From the NCBI GenBank assembly GCA_965227335.1, contig CBDDFV010000001.1, forward strand, positions 1,426,001 to 1,490,000: a DNA stretch of 64,000 nucleotides. The letters are read 5' to 3'. Of this stretch, positions 1-7,303 are shown one piece after another. Numbering within the stretch: the stretch's first letter is position 1; the number at the start of each line of letters is the position of its first letter. Position numbers and translations under genes: made by a program. The notes beneath the pieces were generated by a model. It saw only the letters and a list, made by a program, of their open reading frames with translations. It ran no database searches and was not told the DNA's origin. The DNA is from CBDDFV01 sp965227335. GTDB lineage: Bacteria; Planctomycetota; Phycisphaerae; Phycisphaerales; SM1A02.

Positions 1-642
1 GTCGGCGGTGGGGGTCCCGGTGAACTCACCGTGAAGTTCGAAGGACGTGTCGGACGGAGGAAAGCCGGTTGTCGTGTGGAAGGCGATCCACTCGTCGTTC
101 TCGTTGAGGTCGCGGTAATGAGCGGCGCCGCCCATCGGGTCGCCGACGTTCGACCGGTAGAAGTTCCACTGGTCGGTCGACGCCGAGCCGGTGAGCGCTG
201 CCTGTACCGAGACGTAGTGCCACCCGGACGCGACGAACGGCTCGGGCAGCGTGATGTCGAGCAGGCGCAGACAGCAGGAGGGCGTCCAGAAGAAATCGCC
301 GGTGTCGACCGGCACGAAGTGTTCGACCTGCAGCGCGCCCGGACCGTCCGGCGTCCAGTCATAGAAGCGCACCGTGACGCCGAGGCAATCCGGGGCGCCG
401 CTGCAACCGTTGTTGCACGTGACGCCGTCGGCGACGATGCGATCGATCAGGCCGATGACGTTGAAGTCGTCCGCGACCTCGCCGCTCAGAACCGGACTCG
501 CGACGCTCGGGCCGACCAGGTAGGCGGAGTACCCGGTGGGAATATCCGGATTGGTGACCCAGACCGGTTCGGCCTGGCCCGGGTTCGTCATGAGAGCGCA
601 GGTCAGGGCGGCGGCGGCCATGGCGGGGCGGGATCGGTTCAC
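1..642 (-). CDS. Exported protein, C-terminus cut by window edge
   Basis: A minus-strand reading frame of 214 codons runs open to base 1, so the C-terminus lies outside the window. I chose the GTG at 642 because AAGGAG sits 7 bases before it; an in-frame ATG at 621 is the alternative. The N-terminus (NRSRPAMAAAALTCALM) looks like a signal peptide with cleavage near the GQA motif. The mature part opens with VTNPDIPTGYSAYLVGP and contains ADDF and paired cysteines (CNNGC, SCC), which suggests an extracytoplasmic beta-rich protein. No family recognised. It is divergent from the BNR_4 gene and shares a 150-bp intergenic region with it. Confidence 0.65.
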   Translation of the reverse strand, partial: MNRSRPAMAAAALTCALMTNPGQAEPVWVTNPDIPTGYSAYLVGPSVASPVLSGEVADDFNVIGLIDRIVADGVTCNNGCSGAPDCLGVTVRFYDWTPDGPGALQVEHFVPVDTGDFFWTPSCCLRLLDITLPEPFVASGWHYVSVQAALTGSASTDQWNFYRSNVGDPMGGAAHYRDLNENDEWIAFHTTTGFPPSDTSFELHGEFTGTPTAD

Positions 643-795
643 GCGATGCTCCTTCCGAATGGGAGAGTCTTCCTCGCGCCGAGGACGATCGACCCCACGA
701 AGATACATCGCTCCGACGATTTCTCAGTCTCGTGCGATCGGCATGGCACGAATGCACCATCCCCACGACGGCGATGAAATCGGCATGATGGCGAC

Positions 796-2802
796 ATGGC
801 CATTCAGAACCTGCTCAGAGGCGCGATCCTGCTCGCCGCCATACCGCTCCTTGCGTCCGCGGCGCTCGGACAGCCGCCCGACGTTTTCCGCGAAGACTTC
901 CGCGCGGTCGACCCGCATATTCCCGCGGTCGCGGCGGATCTCACGTCCGCCTTCCTCGGTTTCGAGCGACTTGGGCCCGGCGCCCCGCAGGTCAAACTCT
1001 CGCACCATCCGGAGATCGAGAACGATCCGCACTACCTGTGGAACGGACTCTGCCCCGGACCCGTGCTGCTCGCATTTCCGTTCGCGCATCCGCTGGATCT
1101 GTCGGATCCCGGAACGACCGTCGGTATGCGCACGAAGAACGTCGGCGGCGCGGCGCTGCGGCTCGCCGTGCGCACACGCGATGGTTGGTTCGTGCAGGCG
1201 CGGGCGGTTCCCCAGAGCGACGACTGGCGCGAACACGTGATGCCGCTTCACGTCGACGACTGGCGATCGCTCGACGACGAGGCCGCCCGCGTGCTCGGGC
1301 AAGCCGCGCGGCCGGATTTCGCATCGGTCGACGCGATCGGTTTCCTCGCGCCGGAGGCGGGCGGCGGCAGTGGGCGGTGCATCCGGCTCGACTGGTTCGC
1401 CCTGCGGTCTGCGTCGGCGGAGACGGCTCTGTCTGAACGCGGCGCCCCGCTCGACGGACGACGCATCACGCTGAGCGACCACGGCGCGTGGTGCTGGTAT
1501 CAGGACGAGCGGGTGATCGTCGATGTCGACCGTTCCGAGGGGCCGATGCTGCTGGCGAGCAGCGTGTCGTTCGGTCCGGGAACGCCGGACTACGGGGATT
1601 GCAACCTGCACTGGTGCGATGTGCGCACAGGCGCAACCGGGCGGTTCGAACTCCACGATCGACTGGAGGCGGATGATCACGACAACGCCGCGCTGTGGCG
1701 GCGGCCGGACGGGCGGTATCTGGCGGTCTACACGCGTCACTCGACGGATCGTCGGATCCGGTGGCGGGTGTCGACGCGTGCGCACGATCCGACGGCGTGG
1801 TCGCCGGAGCGCACGCTCGAGAACGCCGCGCGGGTCTGTTATTCGAACGTGTTCCCGCTCGCGGATGCGGACGGTCGCGTGCGGCTGTTCAATTTCAGTC
1901 GGAGCGACGGATTCGATCCGAACTGGTTCGTCTCCGATGATCTCGGCGAATCGTGGGCGTACGGCGGCAAGTTGCACACCGGTCCCGACGGGAACGAGGC
2001 GACCAGTCAGCGCCCCTACCTCAAGTACGCGGCGGGCGGGACGGACGCCCTGCACTTCATCACCACCGACGGCCACCCACGCAATGAGGACAACTCGATC
2101 TACCACGGCGTCCTCGCGCGCGGCCGGCTGACCACCAGCGACGGAACCGTCCTCGGCGACCTCAGCCGCGTGCGCACGAGCCCGCATCGGTCGGACGATT
2201 TCACTGTCGTCCTCGAGCGCGGCGCCCGCTTCGGCGACGTCGCCATGCATCGCGCCTGGACCGTGGACCTTCACGTGGACGACGCCGGGAATCCGTACGC
2301 CGCGATCACCGCCCGGGCGAACGACGACCCGAACGACCATCGTTTCCTGTACGCCCGGTGGACGGGTGAGGCGTGGCGGGTGGTGGAGATCGCGCGGGCG
2401 GGGGGGTATCTCTACGAGCGTGAGAAGGACTACACCGGGCTCGCCGCGCTGCATCCGCACGATCCGGATGTGGTCTTCATCTCGACGCCGATCGACCCGC
2501 GCGACGATGCGAGGCTGGCGCACTACGAGATCTTCATGGGCCGCACGGGCGACGGCGGTCGGACATGGACCTGGTCGCCGCTCACGTGGGGTTCGGACCG
2601 CGACAATCTCCGCCCGACGGTTCCGATCTGGGATGCGGCGCACACCGCGTTGCTCTGGCTGCACGGTGAGATCGAGACGTACACGTCGTGGCGATCGGAG
2701 CTGGTGCTGCGGATGGTCCCGACGGGCGAGCTGGAGCAGTTGATCGCGCCCGGGCAATCGAGCGTGACGCGGGCGGCGGTCTTGCCGGCGGGCGCGGATT
2801 GA
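796..2802 (+). CDS. BNR_4-type beta-propeller exoenzyme (sialidase/polysaccharide-lyase-like)
   Basis: This 668-aa protein has a clear signal peptide (MAIQNLLRGAILLAAIPLLA, then SAALGQ). Residues about 25-215 form an N-terminal beta-sandwich-like region. From about residue 228 the sequence DHGAWCWYQDERVIVD matches the start of the BNR_4 family, which forms a beta-propeller found in sialidase-like proteins and in some polysaccharide lyases. WSPERTLENA and RTWTWSPLTWGSDRDNLRP look like further propeller blades. The likely role is to bind or cleave an acidic polysaccharide outside the cytoplasm; the substrate cannot be read from sequence. It appears monocistronic, with a hairpin 18 bases after the stop. 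Confidence 0.85.
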   Translation: MAIQNLLRGAILLAAIPLLASAALGQPPDVFREDFRAVDPHIPAVAADLTSAFLGFERLGPGAPQVKLSHHPEIENDPHYLWNGLCPGPVLLAFPFAHPLDLSDPGTTVGMRTKNVGGAALRLAVRTRDGWFVQARAVPQSDDWREHVMPLHVDDWRSLDDEAARVLGQAARPDFASVDAIGFLAPEAGGGSGRCIRLDWFALRSASAETALSERGAPLDGRRITLSDHGAWCWYQDERVIVDVDRSEGPMLLASSVSFGPGTPDYGDCNLHWCDVRTGATGRFELHDRLEADDHDNAALWRRPDGRYLAVYTRHSTDRRIRWRVSTRAHDPTAWSPERTLENAARVCYSNVFPLADADGRVRLFNFSRSDGFDPNWFVSDDLGESWAYGGKLHTGPDGNEATSQRPYLKYAAGGTDALHFITTDGHPRNEDNSIYHGVLARGRLTTSDGTVLGDLSRVRTSPHRSDDFTVVLERGARFGDVAMHRAWTVDLHVDDAGNPYAAITARANDDPNDHRFLYARWTGEAWRVVEIARAGGYLYEREKDYTGLAALHPHDPDVVFISTPIDPRDDARLAHYEIFMGRTGDGGRTWTWSPLTWGSDRDNLRPTVPIWDAAHTALLWLHGEIETYTSWRSELVLRMVPTGELEQLIAPGQSSVTRAAVLPAGAD

Positions 2803-2820
2803 TCGCAATCGCTATGACAA

Positions 2821-2844
2821 CGCCCCTCGCCGAAGCAAGGGGCG
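2821..2844 (+). terminator. Stem-loop terminator after BNR_4 gene
   Basis: CGCCCCT (2821-2827) and AGGGGCG (2838-2844) form a perfect 7-bp stem with a 10-base loop, just after the stop of the BNR_4 gene. There is no T-run, so termination efficiency is uncertain. Confidence 0.5.
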
Positions 2845-3629
2845 CTCTGGAAGTGGGCGATGGGGGACTACTCGGCAGACCTGTAAGTGCTTGGGCAGCA
2901 TCTTATTGATGGAGCGTGGTCCGGTGGGGCGGTGCAGGATCCGGTGCACCTCAACCCCCGCCGGCTACGCGTTGGCCCCCATTCGCAGGCCGGCGGTCCT
3001 CTGGCCCAGGCCCGAGTCGTTTGTCTTCCTCGTGAAGACTGTGCCTGCGACCCAGGCGCGTTCTCGCATCATGTCCGCCCCGTCGATCACTAGGGTCACT
3101 CGATCGCTACCATCCGCCTGGCGTCCCTTAGCCATTTCAACTAGGCCTCCGACGAACCGACTGTGCGACACCACGGCCGCCGGCCTACAGACCACGGCGA
3201 TCTCTTGGCCTCTCGACAAGCGCCTGGACGACATCGACAACCGCCCAGGGAGCGAGCGACCTCGCTGAGGAGTCTCTCGCGATGACTTGTCATCTCAAAC
3301 GTGTGCCGGCGATTACCCGGGGCTCTTGCGAGCCGGATTGGTCGAGGTGATCGCCTGCTTTGGCGTCGAACAATGGTGTCGCCTCATCGCGACTCCTGTT
3401 CATTCGGTTGTGGAGCCTCGATTTCAAGCGTGCAAGGCGATACGGAATGACAGCACCCCCGGCGTTGATCGCTCACGAGCACCTTGGCTTGGATCAGGAT
3501 CGATGGGTCAAGGCAGAAGCCAGTTGCTGGGCCTGGCAGGAGTCCAAGGTGGCAGCCGGACTATGGGGCTCTGGAGCCTGCGTGAGAGCCGTGCGTACCC
3601 CCATTGGTAACTAGAATAGTAATCCGCAT
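2845..3629. other. Long stretch with no supported gene
   Basis: About 785 bases lie between the BNR_4 terminator and the next promoter. Several frames are open but none has codon use or a ribosome-binding site that I trust. A minus-strand frame at 2965-3240 contains VTLVIDGADMMRERAWVAG, which looks a little protein-like and may be an old gene remnant. I see no RNA gene here. Confidence 0.4.
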
Positions 3630-3660
3630 GCTTGACTTTTTCGTCAAGCAAGCCGATACT
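3630..3660 (+). promoter_or_regulatory. Sigma70-type promoter with overlapping operator
   Basis: TTGACT (3632-3637) and GATACT (3655-3660) are spaced by 17 bases, a good -35/-10 pair. The -35 box lies inside the inverted repeat GCTTGAC (3630-3636) / GTCAAGC (3643-3649). This is the arrangement expected for autoregulation by the XRE protein encoded second in the operon. Confidence 0.65.
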
Positions 3661-3683
3661 TCAAGTATGAGGAAGTCGCAACC

Positions 3684-4235
3684 ATGGCTTTACCCACTTT
3701 CACGGCGGAAGGAACGCTGCCGCCCGGCGATTACCCACTCACGCTCGCTGATCTGCGGGAATCGAAATTGGTCTTGGGTCCGGGCGAACCGAGAGACTTC
3801 CCGGATTGGAATCCGTCATGGCGGTTGGAGCTGGTCAGCCGTCTTGAGGTCGTGGTCAAACAACTCTGGGCCGTGGGGATCGATCAGATCTTCATCGATG
3901 GCTCGTTTGTTGAGGACAAGAACCACCCCAACGACATCGATGGGTATTTCGAGTGCGACCCGGTCCGCTTTGCGACGGGTCGCCTTGAGCGAGACCTCAA
4001 CCGACTTGACCCCAAGAAGTGCTGGACGTGGGATCACAAGGCACGTCGTCGCTACCGCGGCTACCCGAAAGGACAGTTGCCGATGTGGCATGCCTACCGC
4101 GTCGAGCTCTACCCGCACTACACCGGTCTTATCGCGGGCAAAGACGCCGACGGGAATGGGCTCGAATTCCCGGCGTTCTTTCGAAAGTGTCGTCGAAACG
4201 GCACCCAAAAGGGAATCATCAAGATCATGCAGTGA
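3684..4235 (+). CDS. DUF6932 family protein, nucleotidyltransferase-like
   Basis: A 183-aa protein. Residues 71-90 (IDGSFVEDKNHPNDIDGYFE) carry the nucleotidyltransferase-fold signature: G73-S74 followed by D84-x-D86. The N-terminus (LPPGDYPLTLADLRE) and the later RVELYPHYTG segment fit the DUF6932 family. Nucleotidyltransferases of this general type often work as the partner of an HTH protein in toxin-antitoxin or defence pairs, and here an XRE gene follows 12 bases after the stop. It is the first gene after a strong promoter. The activity (nucleotide transfer to protein or RNA) is inference from the fold only. Confidence 0.75.
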   Translation: MALPTFTAEGTLPPGDYPLTLADLRESKLVLGPGEPRDFPDWNPSWRLELVSRLEVVVKQLWAVGIDQIFIDGSFVEDKNHPNDIDGYFECDPVRFATGRLERDLNRLDPKKCWTWDHKARRRYRGYPKGQLPMWHAYRVELYPHYTGLIAGKDADGNGLEFPAFFRKCRRNGTQKGIIKIMQ

Positions 4236-4247
4236 AGGAGGAGCACC

Positions 4248-4697
4248 ATGATCAGGAATGAGAAGGAGTATCAGGAAGCGATCAAACGCATCGAAGACGA
4301 GCGGGCGCGATTTGAAGAGCACGCGGCGGCTTGGAAGGAGCAGGGGTTTACTGACGAACAGATCGCCAAGCTCAGTGAGCCGCTTGAGTCTTTCCACCTG
4401 CAGCTCGTTGAAGAAGTCGAGAGCTACGAGCGTCTCAAACGCGGGCAGTTCAAGGAGCTGGAGAACCTTGACGGCCTCGGCCAAATGCTGATCGGCCTTC
4501 GCATCGCGCGTGACCTGACGCAGCGCGAGGTAGCCAGGCGCCTTAGCGTTGATGAATCCGTCATATCGCGGTACGAACGCAACGAGTACCACGGCATCAC
4601 GGTGGACCGTGCCCAAGCCATCTTGGCGGTATTGGGCGTGAAGTTGATCACCACGGTGGAATCGCTCAACGAACCAGAAAGTCCTGTTGAGGTCTGA
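4248..4697 (+). CDS. XRE-family regulator with N-terminal coiled coil
   Basis: A 149-aa protein. Residues 1-75 are charged and helical (EKEYQEAIKRIEDERARFEE...), likely a coiled-coil or partner-binding region. Residues about 82-132 are an HTH_3 domain (LRIARDLTQREVARRLSVDE, VISRYERNEY). AAGGAGGAGC precedes the ATG with good spacing. It lies 12 bases after the DUF6932 gene. The likely roles are antitoxin of that protein and repressor at the inverted repeat 3630-3649. The layout, with the HTH second in the pair, resembles HigBA-like operons, but the DUF6932 partner is not a HigB RNase. Confidence 0.8.
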   Translation: MIRNEKEYQEAIKRIEDERARFEEHAAAWKEQGFTDEQIAKLSEPLESFHLQLVEEVESYERLKRGQFKELENLDGLGQMLIGLRIARDLTQREVARRLSVDESVISRYERNEYHGITVDRAQAILAVLGVKLITTVESLNEPESPVEV

Positions 4698-4721
4698 CGT
4701 CTTTTCTTAGAGGACTGCTCA

Positions 4722-5297
4722 ATGAGTAGCGAGGCAGTAGTAGCTGGAGTGAAGGTCGGTGGGCAGGCGGCGACCGGCGTCGTAGCGTGGCTCTTTCGCC
4801 GATTCGAATCGCCACGGGCTCGAGTGACGCACTCCGTGGGGTGGCACGCCATCGACGGCGTCACCGACTTCGCAGAGCCAAAACAAGTGATCTTCATTCG
4901 CACTGTCATCGAGAACATCGGCAGAGTTCCGCTGAAGTGCTATTCGGGTCACATCAGGATCAGCAAGATCAAGCCCTTCGATCCAGGCGTGATTCACTTC
5001 GCGGCAGGAACGCCTGGATACGAAGCGGATTCGCCGTGGCACGAGGGCACGCAGCCTTGGCCAGAGATTGACAGCTACGTCTTTCCCAGGCCCCAGAATG
5101 GCCAGCCGATCTTCGACGTGGAACCTGGAGAGCAACACACAGAGCCGGTGCACATAGTCATCGACGCGTCTGTCACGATGGTCCAAGTCGATAGCTACTT
5201 TGGGAATCACAAGAAGAGCACCCTCGGTGTCTGGCCGTTCACTCGATCGCGGCGGTGGGGGTGGCCAGAGACGACCGAACACGAAAGACCTTCATGA
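4722..5297 (+). CDS. Unknown 191-aa protein in the DUF6932 operon
   Basis: I do not recognise this protein. It opens with a mildly hydrophobic segment (VVAGVKVGGQAATGVVAWLF, about residues 6-25) that could be a membrane anchor or amphipathic helix. The body looks beta-rich: VIFIRTVIENIGRVPLKCYS and VHIVIDASVTMVQVDSYF. Trp and Pro are frequent between residues 100 and 130. It starts 24 bases after the XRE stop with AGAGGA upstream. It overlaps the next gene by ATGA, so translation is probably coupled. Its position in the operon suggests it is part of the same function as DUF6932/XRE. Confidence 0.65.
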   Translation: MSSEAVVAGVKVGGQAATGVVAWLFRRFESPRARVTHSVGWHAIDGVTDFAEPKQVIFIRTVIENIGRVPLKCYSGHIRISKIKPFDPGVIHFAAGTPGYEADSPWHEGTQPWPEIDSYVFPRPQNGQPIFDVEPGEQHTEPVHIVIDASVTMVQVDSYFGNHKKSTLGVWPFTRSRRWGWPETTEHERPS

Positions 5298-5488
5298 TGT
5301 TTCACGAATCACCGATTGACCAGATCCAACGGCAGCTGCAGCAGATCGTCGATCCGTTCGAGGACCTTCGGCGACTCTATGACAATCCGTACCTGCCCGA
5401 TGCGCAGCGAGGCCCGAAGGGTCCGCCGCCGACGATCATCCTCAAGACAGAACCGAAGGGCCCCAAGCCCAAACCAAAAGGGAAATGA
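5294..5488 (+). CDS. Micro-protein with proline/lysine tail (64 aa)
   Basis: The ATG at 5294 overlaps the previous stop (ATGA), and a second ATG follows at 5297. The protein has a short acidic amphipathic start (SPIDQIQRQLQQIVDPFEDL) and a Pro/Lys/Gly-rich end (KGPKPKPKGK). No family recognised. Stop-start overlaps on both sides argue that it is translated. The basic tail could contact nucleic acid, but that is only a guess. Confidence 0.55.
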   Translation: MMFHESPIDQIQRQLQQIVDPFEDLRRLYDNPYLPDAQRGPKGPPPTIILKTEPKGPKPKPKGK

Positions 5489-5664
5489 CGATGGCTGAAC
5501 GAGAAGTGCGTATGGTCGATCGGAGCAGGGGAGATCTTCCTCTTCAGCGTGGTCCACAGCAGCGCGCCGTGCGCATCGCCGCACCCGGCGAGGAGCGACA
5601 AGGGCCGCCAAAGCAAAGGCCGGTCACGATCACAAGTCCGAAGTCAGACAAGCCCAAAAAGTAA
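5485..5664 (+). CDS. Micro-protein with basic tail (59 aa)
   Basis: The ATG at 5485 overlaps the previous stop by ATGA. An in-frame ATG at 5491 is the alternative start. The translation is Arg/Gln/Pro-rich, includes RVTITS-like PVTITSPKSDKPKK at the end, and has no cysteine. It resembles the preceding micro-protein in ending with a Lys/Pro tail. No known family. Evidence is the uninterrupted overlap chain from 4722 to 5664. Confidence 0.5.
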   Translation: MTMAEREVRMVDRSRGDLPLQRGPQQRAVRIAAPGEERQGPPKQRPVTITSPKSDKPKK

Positions 5665-5689
5665 ACTCCAATAGTCGAAAGGAAACACC

Positions 5690-5884
5690 ATGTCGGCAAA
5701 GAAGACGGGTCTCAAGCCAGGCGAATTCGTTCCTCGCTCTGGCCAGTATGTGGAGGTAGGTCCACGCGGTAGACGCGGCCGTGAAGTGACGGCGGTCAAA
5801 GGTGAACGTCTACCGCCAACTACAAAGTCGGGCCGGACCTACACGCTGGCCGACGCCACCAAGAACAAGTCTGGACGCGGCTAA
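5690..5884 (+). CDS. YjzC-like small protein
   Basis: A 64-aa protein preceded by AAAGGAAA. The sequence KPGEFVPRSGQYVEVGPRG followed by VKGERLPPTTKSGRTYTL matches the pattern of the YjzC family (Gln/Pro-rich start, 'G.Y.E.G', then 'G..FPPT'), a small conserved family of unknown function. It is the last gene of the operon that starts at 3684. Its stop overlaps by 4 bases the stop of the convergent PIN remnant. Confidence 0.6.
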   Translation: MSAKKTGLKPGEFVPRSGQYVEVGPRGRRGREVTAVKGERLPPTTKSGRTYTLADATKNKSGRG

Positions 5885-6135
5885 AGCTCGAGGCGACTCA
5901 GCGCATCTCGTGGATTCACGATCGGGAAGCCCTGGGCCTCTCCGACCGAGAGGACATCTGCTTTGTCGCCAGAGATCGCGATCGCGATCGCCAAGATCAG
6001 GTTGTCGCTTGGATCCGGTGAGAGGTGCAAGTACGGTAATGCAGGAGCGACCATCGCCTTCGCATCCATACCGCTGCCCGTTCTCACCGTGATCTTGGGG
6101 TGCCTCCGGGCCATTACCGCCCAGCTCGTCAACCG
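5881..6135 (-). pseudogene. PIN-domain toxin, C-terminal remnant
   Basis: The minus-strand frame ends with LSPDPSDNLILAIAIA, then SGDKADVLSV, then GFPIVNPRDALSRL. This matches the C-terminus of PIN-family toxins (DP.DN.ILA.A....ADY.VSGDK..LL...G..I..PR..L). About seven residues carrying the usual ADY segment are missing, exactly where the DNA has a repeated GCGATC run (near 5976-5990), so slippage is likely. The N-terminal half with the first catalytic aspartate is absent or frameshifted. I see no antitoxin partner. Confidence 0.55.
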
Positions 6136-6321
6136 GGGGAGGAGAGCCGGTCGCGCTCTTGGCGCTCCGCTCGCTCCGGAGTCGATCGAGCACGCGGAAA
6201 CTGATCCCGGCGGTGCTTTGCGTCTTGAAGCTATTCCTCGCGCGAATTGAGCCAAGTGTGATGCGATCTTGGCCCCGATCGCAAGAGCCGATTCTGGCGG
6301 GGCAGCGAGGAAGTTACTTCA

Positions 6322-6352
6322 ATGTAGCGATTGTACTACACTAGAATAGAGA
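6322..6352 (+). promoter_or_regulatory. hamA promoter region, possibly leaderless
   Basis: TAGAAT (6342-6347) is a good -10 box and ends 5 bases before the hamA ATG, so a transcript would start at or next to the start codon. No Shine-Dalgarno sequence is present. TGTAG (6323-6327) and CTACA (6336-6340) form an imperfect palindrome just upstream of the -10 and may be an operator. Confidence 0.45.
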
Positions 6353-7294
6353 ATGACCACCATCGCTAACAACCCGCTCGCAGATCTCCAGGCGATGCTC
6401 TCGGCATCACGTCAAAACTACGACGCCTGCATCGGACACGTAGCGCATCAGCATACGTGCTCCGGTGTGACGGCGACTATGCGGATGCATCACTTGAAAT
6501 TCGATGCCAATGGCCAGCCGAAGGTCGCCGCTCTTGCGAGATGCCTTGTAAGCCATGCAATTGACTACGCAATCTCAGCTCGAAATCGACCCGCCTTAAT
6601 GACCGCGCAAGAAGCGGCGCGATACATGCAGGAGGCACGTAATCTGTTCCGCGTTGTAGCCGCGCCAGCAGGCACGGTGGATCTCGCAGGCGAGGCCGGG
6701 GAGTTGCTTCTGTACTTTCTCTTGGAAGCCGTGCTTGAGGCGCCACAAGTGGTAGCAAAGATCGAGCTCAAGACGAATCCGGCGTTGGAAGTGAACGGTT
6801 CCGATGGGATTCACATGCGTTGGCATCCGACGGACCACGTGGTCGATGTCTACTTTGGTGAGTCTAAGTGCTACGGCGATGTCGGAGCCGCGCTTACGAA
6901 CGCGTTTGCCAGCATCGAGAGCTTTCACGCCAACGGGATGCGTGATCACGAGTATTCGATGGCGACGAAGTTCTTCAAGGGAGTTGATGACCACGTAAAG
7001 GCGGCCGTTGCTGAAGTGCTTGATACTGGCAGGCCCGGGCCGGGCGTGCGAGTCAACCACGCTTGCCTGATCGGGTACGATTGGACCGCGAGCGGACTCA
7101 CGCCTGGACAAGCGGCGGAAGCCGTTGAGGCCGAGTACAGGCGGCAGTACCTCGCGGATGCCCCAAGACTCCATGGTTCGCTCCAGACCCGCTTTGACAA
7201 TTGCCAGCGAAAGCACCTCGGCTTCGAGGTGTTCTTTCTACCGTTCGCCGGTGTGCAAGCGTTCCGAGATGCGTTCAATGCTGCCATCGAGTGA
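6353..7294 (+). CDS. hamA: HamA, Hachiman system nuclease (DUF1837)
   Basis: A 313-aa DUF1837 protein, the effector of the Hachiman anti-phage system. The PD-(D/E)xK-type active site is visible: E114 and E117 in the GEAGELLL helix, D151 in NGSDGIHM, and E170-S-K172 in VDVYFGESK. The spacing is as expected for HamA. In characterised Hachiman systems HamA forms a complex with HamB and degrades DNA once the helicase senses damaged or phage DNA. The gene is 9 bases upstream of hamB, so the pair is complete. It lies downstream of the DUF6932/XRE operon and a PIN remnant, a typical defence-island setting. Confidence 0.9.
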   Translation: MTTIANNPLADLQAMLSASRQNYDACIGHVAHQHTCSGVTATMRMHHLKFDANGQPKVAALARCLVSHAIDYAISARNRPALMTAQEAARYMQEARNLFRVVAAPAGTVDLAGEAGELLLYFLLEAVLEAPQVVAKIELKTNPALEVNGSDGIHMRWHPTDHVVDVYFGESKCYGDVGAALTNAFASIESFHANGMRDHEYSMATKFFKGVDDHVKAAVAEVLDTGRPGPGVRVNHACLIGYDWTASGLTPGQAAEAVEAEYRRQYLADAPRLHGSLQTRFDNCQRKHLGFEVFFLPFAGVQAFRDAFNAAIE

Positions 7295-7303
7295 GTCGCG
7301 TTT

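Noticed and set aside
31..777. Plus-strand open frame over the first exported protein
   Set aside because: The minus strand gives a signal peptide, a good ribosome-binding site and balanced composition; the plus frame is Arg/Gly/Val-rich shadow.
724..2808. A 694-codon open frame on the minus strand across the BNR_4 gene
   Set aside because: It is the antisense of a clear exported BNR_4 protein; its translation is Arg/Val-rich low-complexity typical of GC-rich shadow frames.
2965..3240. 91-codon minus frame with VTLVIDGADMMRERAW
   Set aside because: Looks slightly protein-like but has no start signals or recognised family; listed only as a possible remnant.
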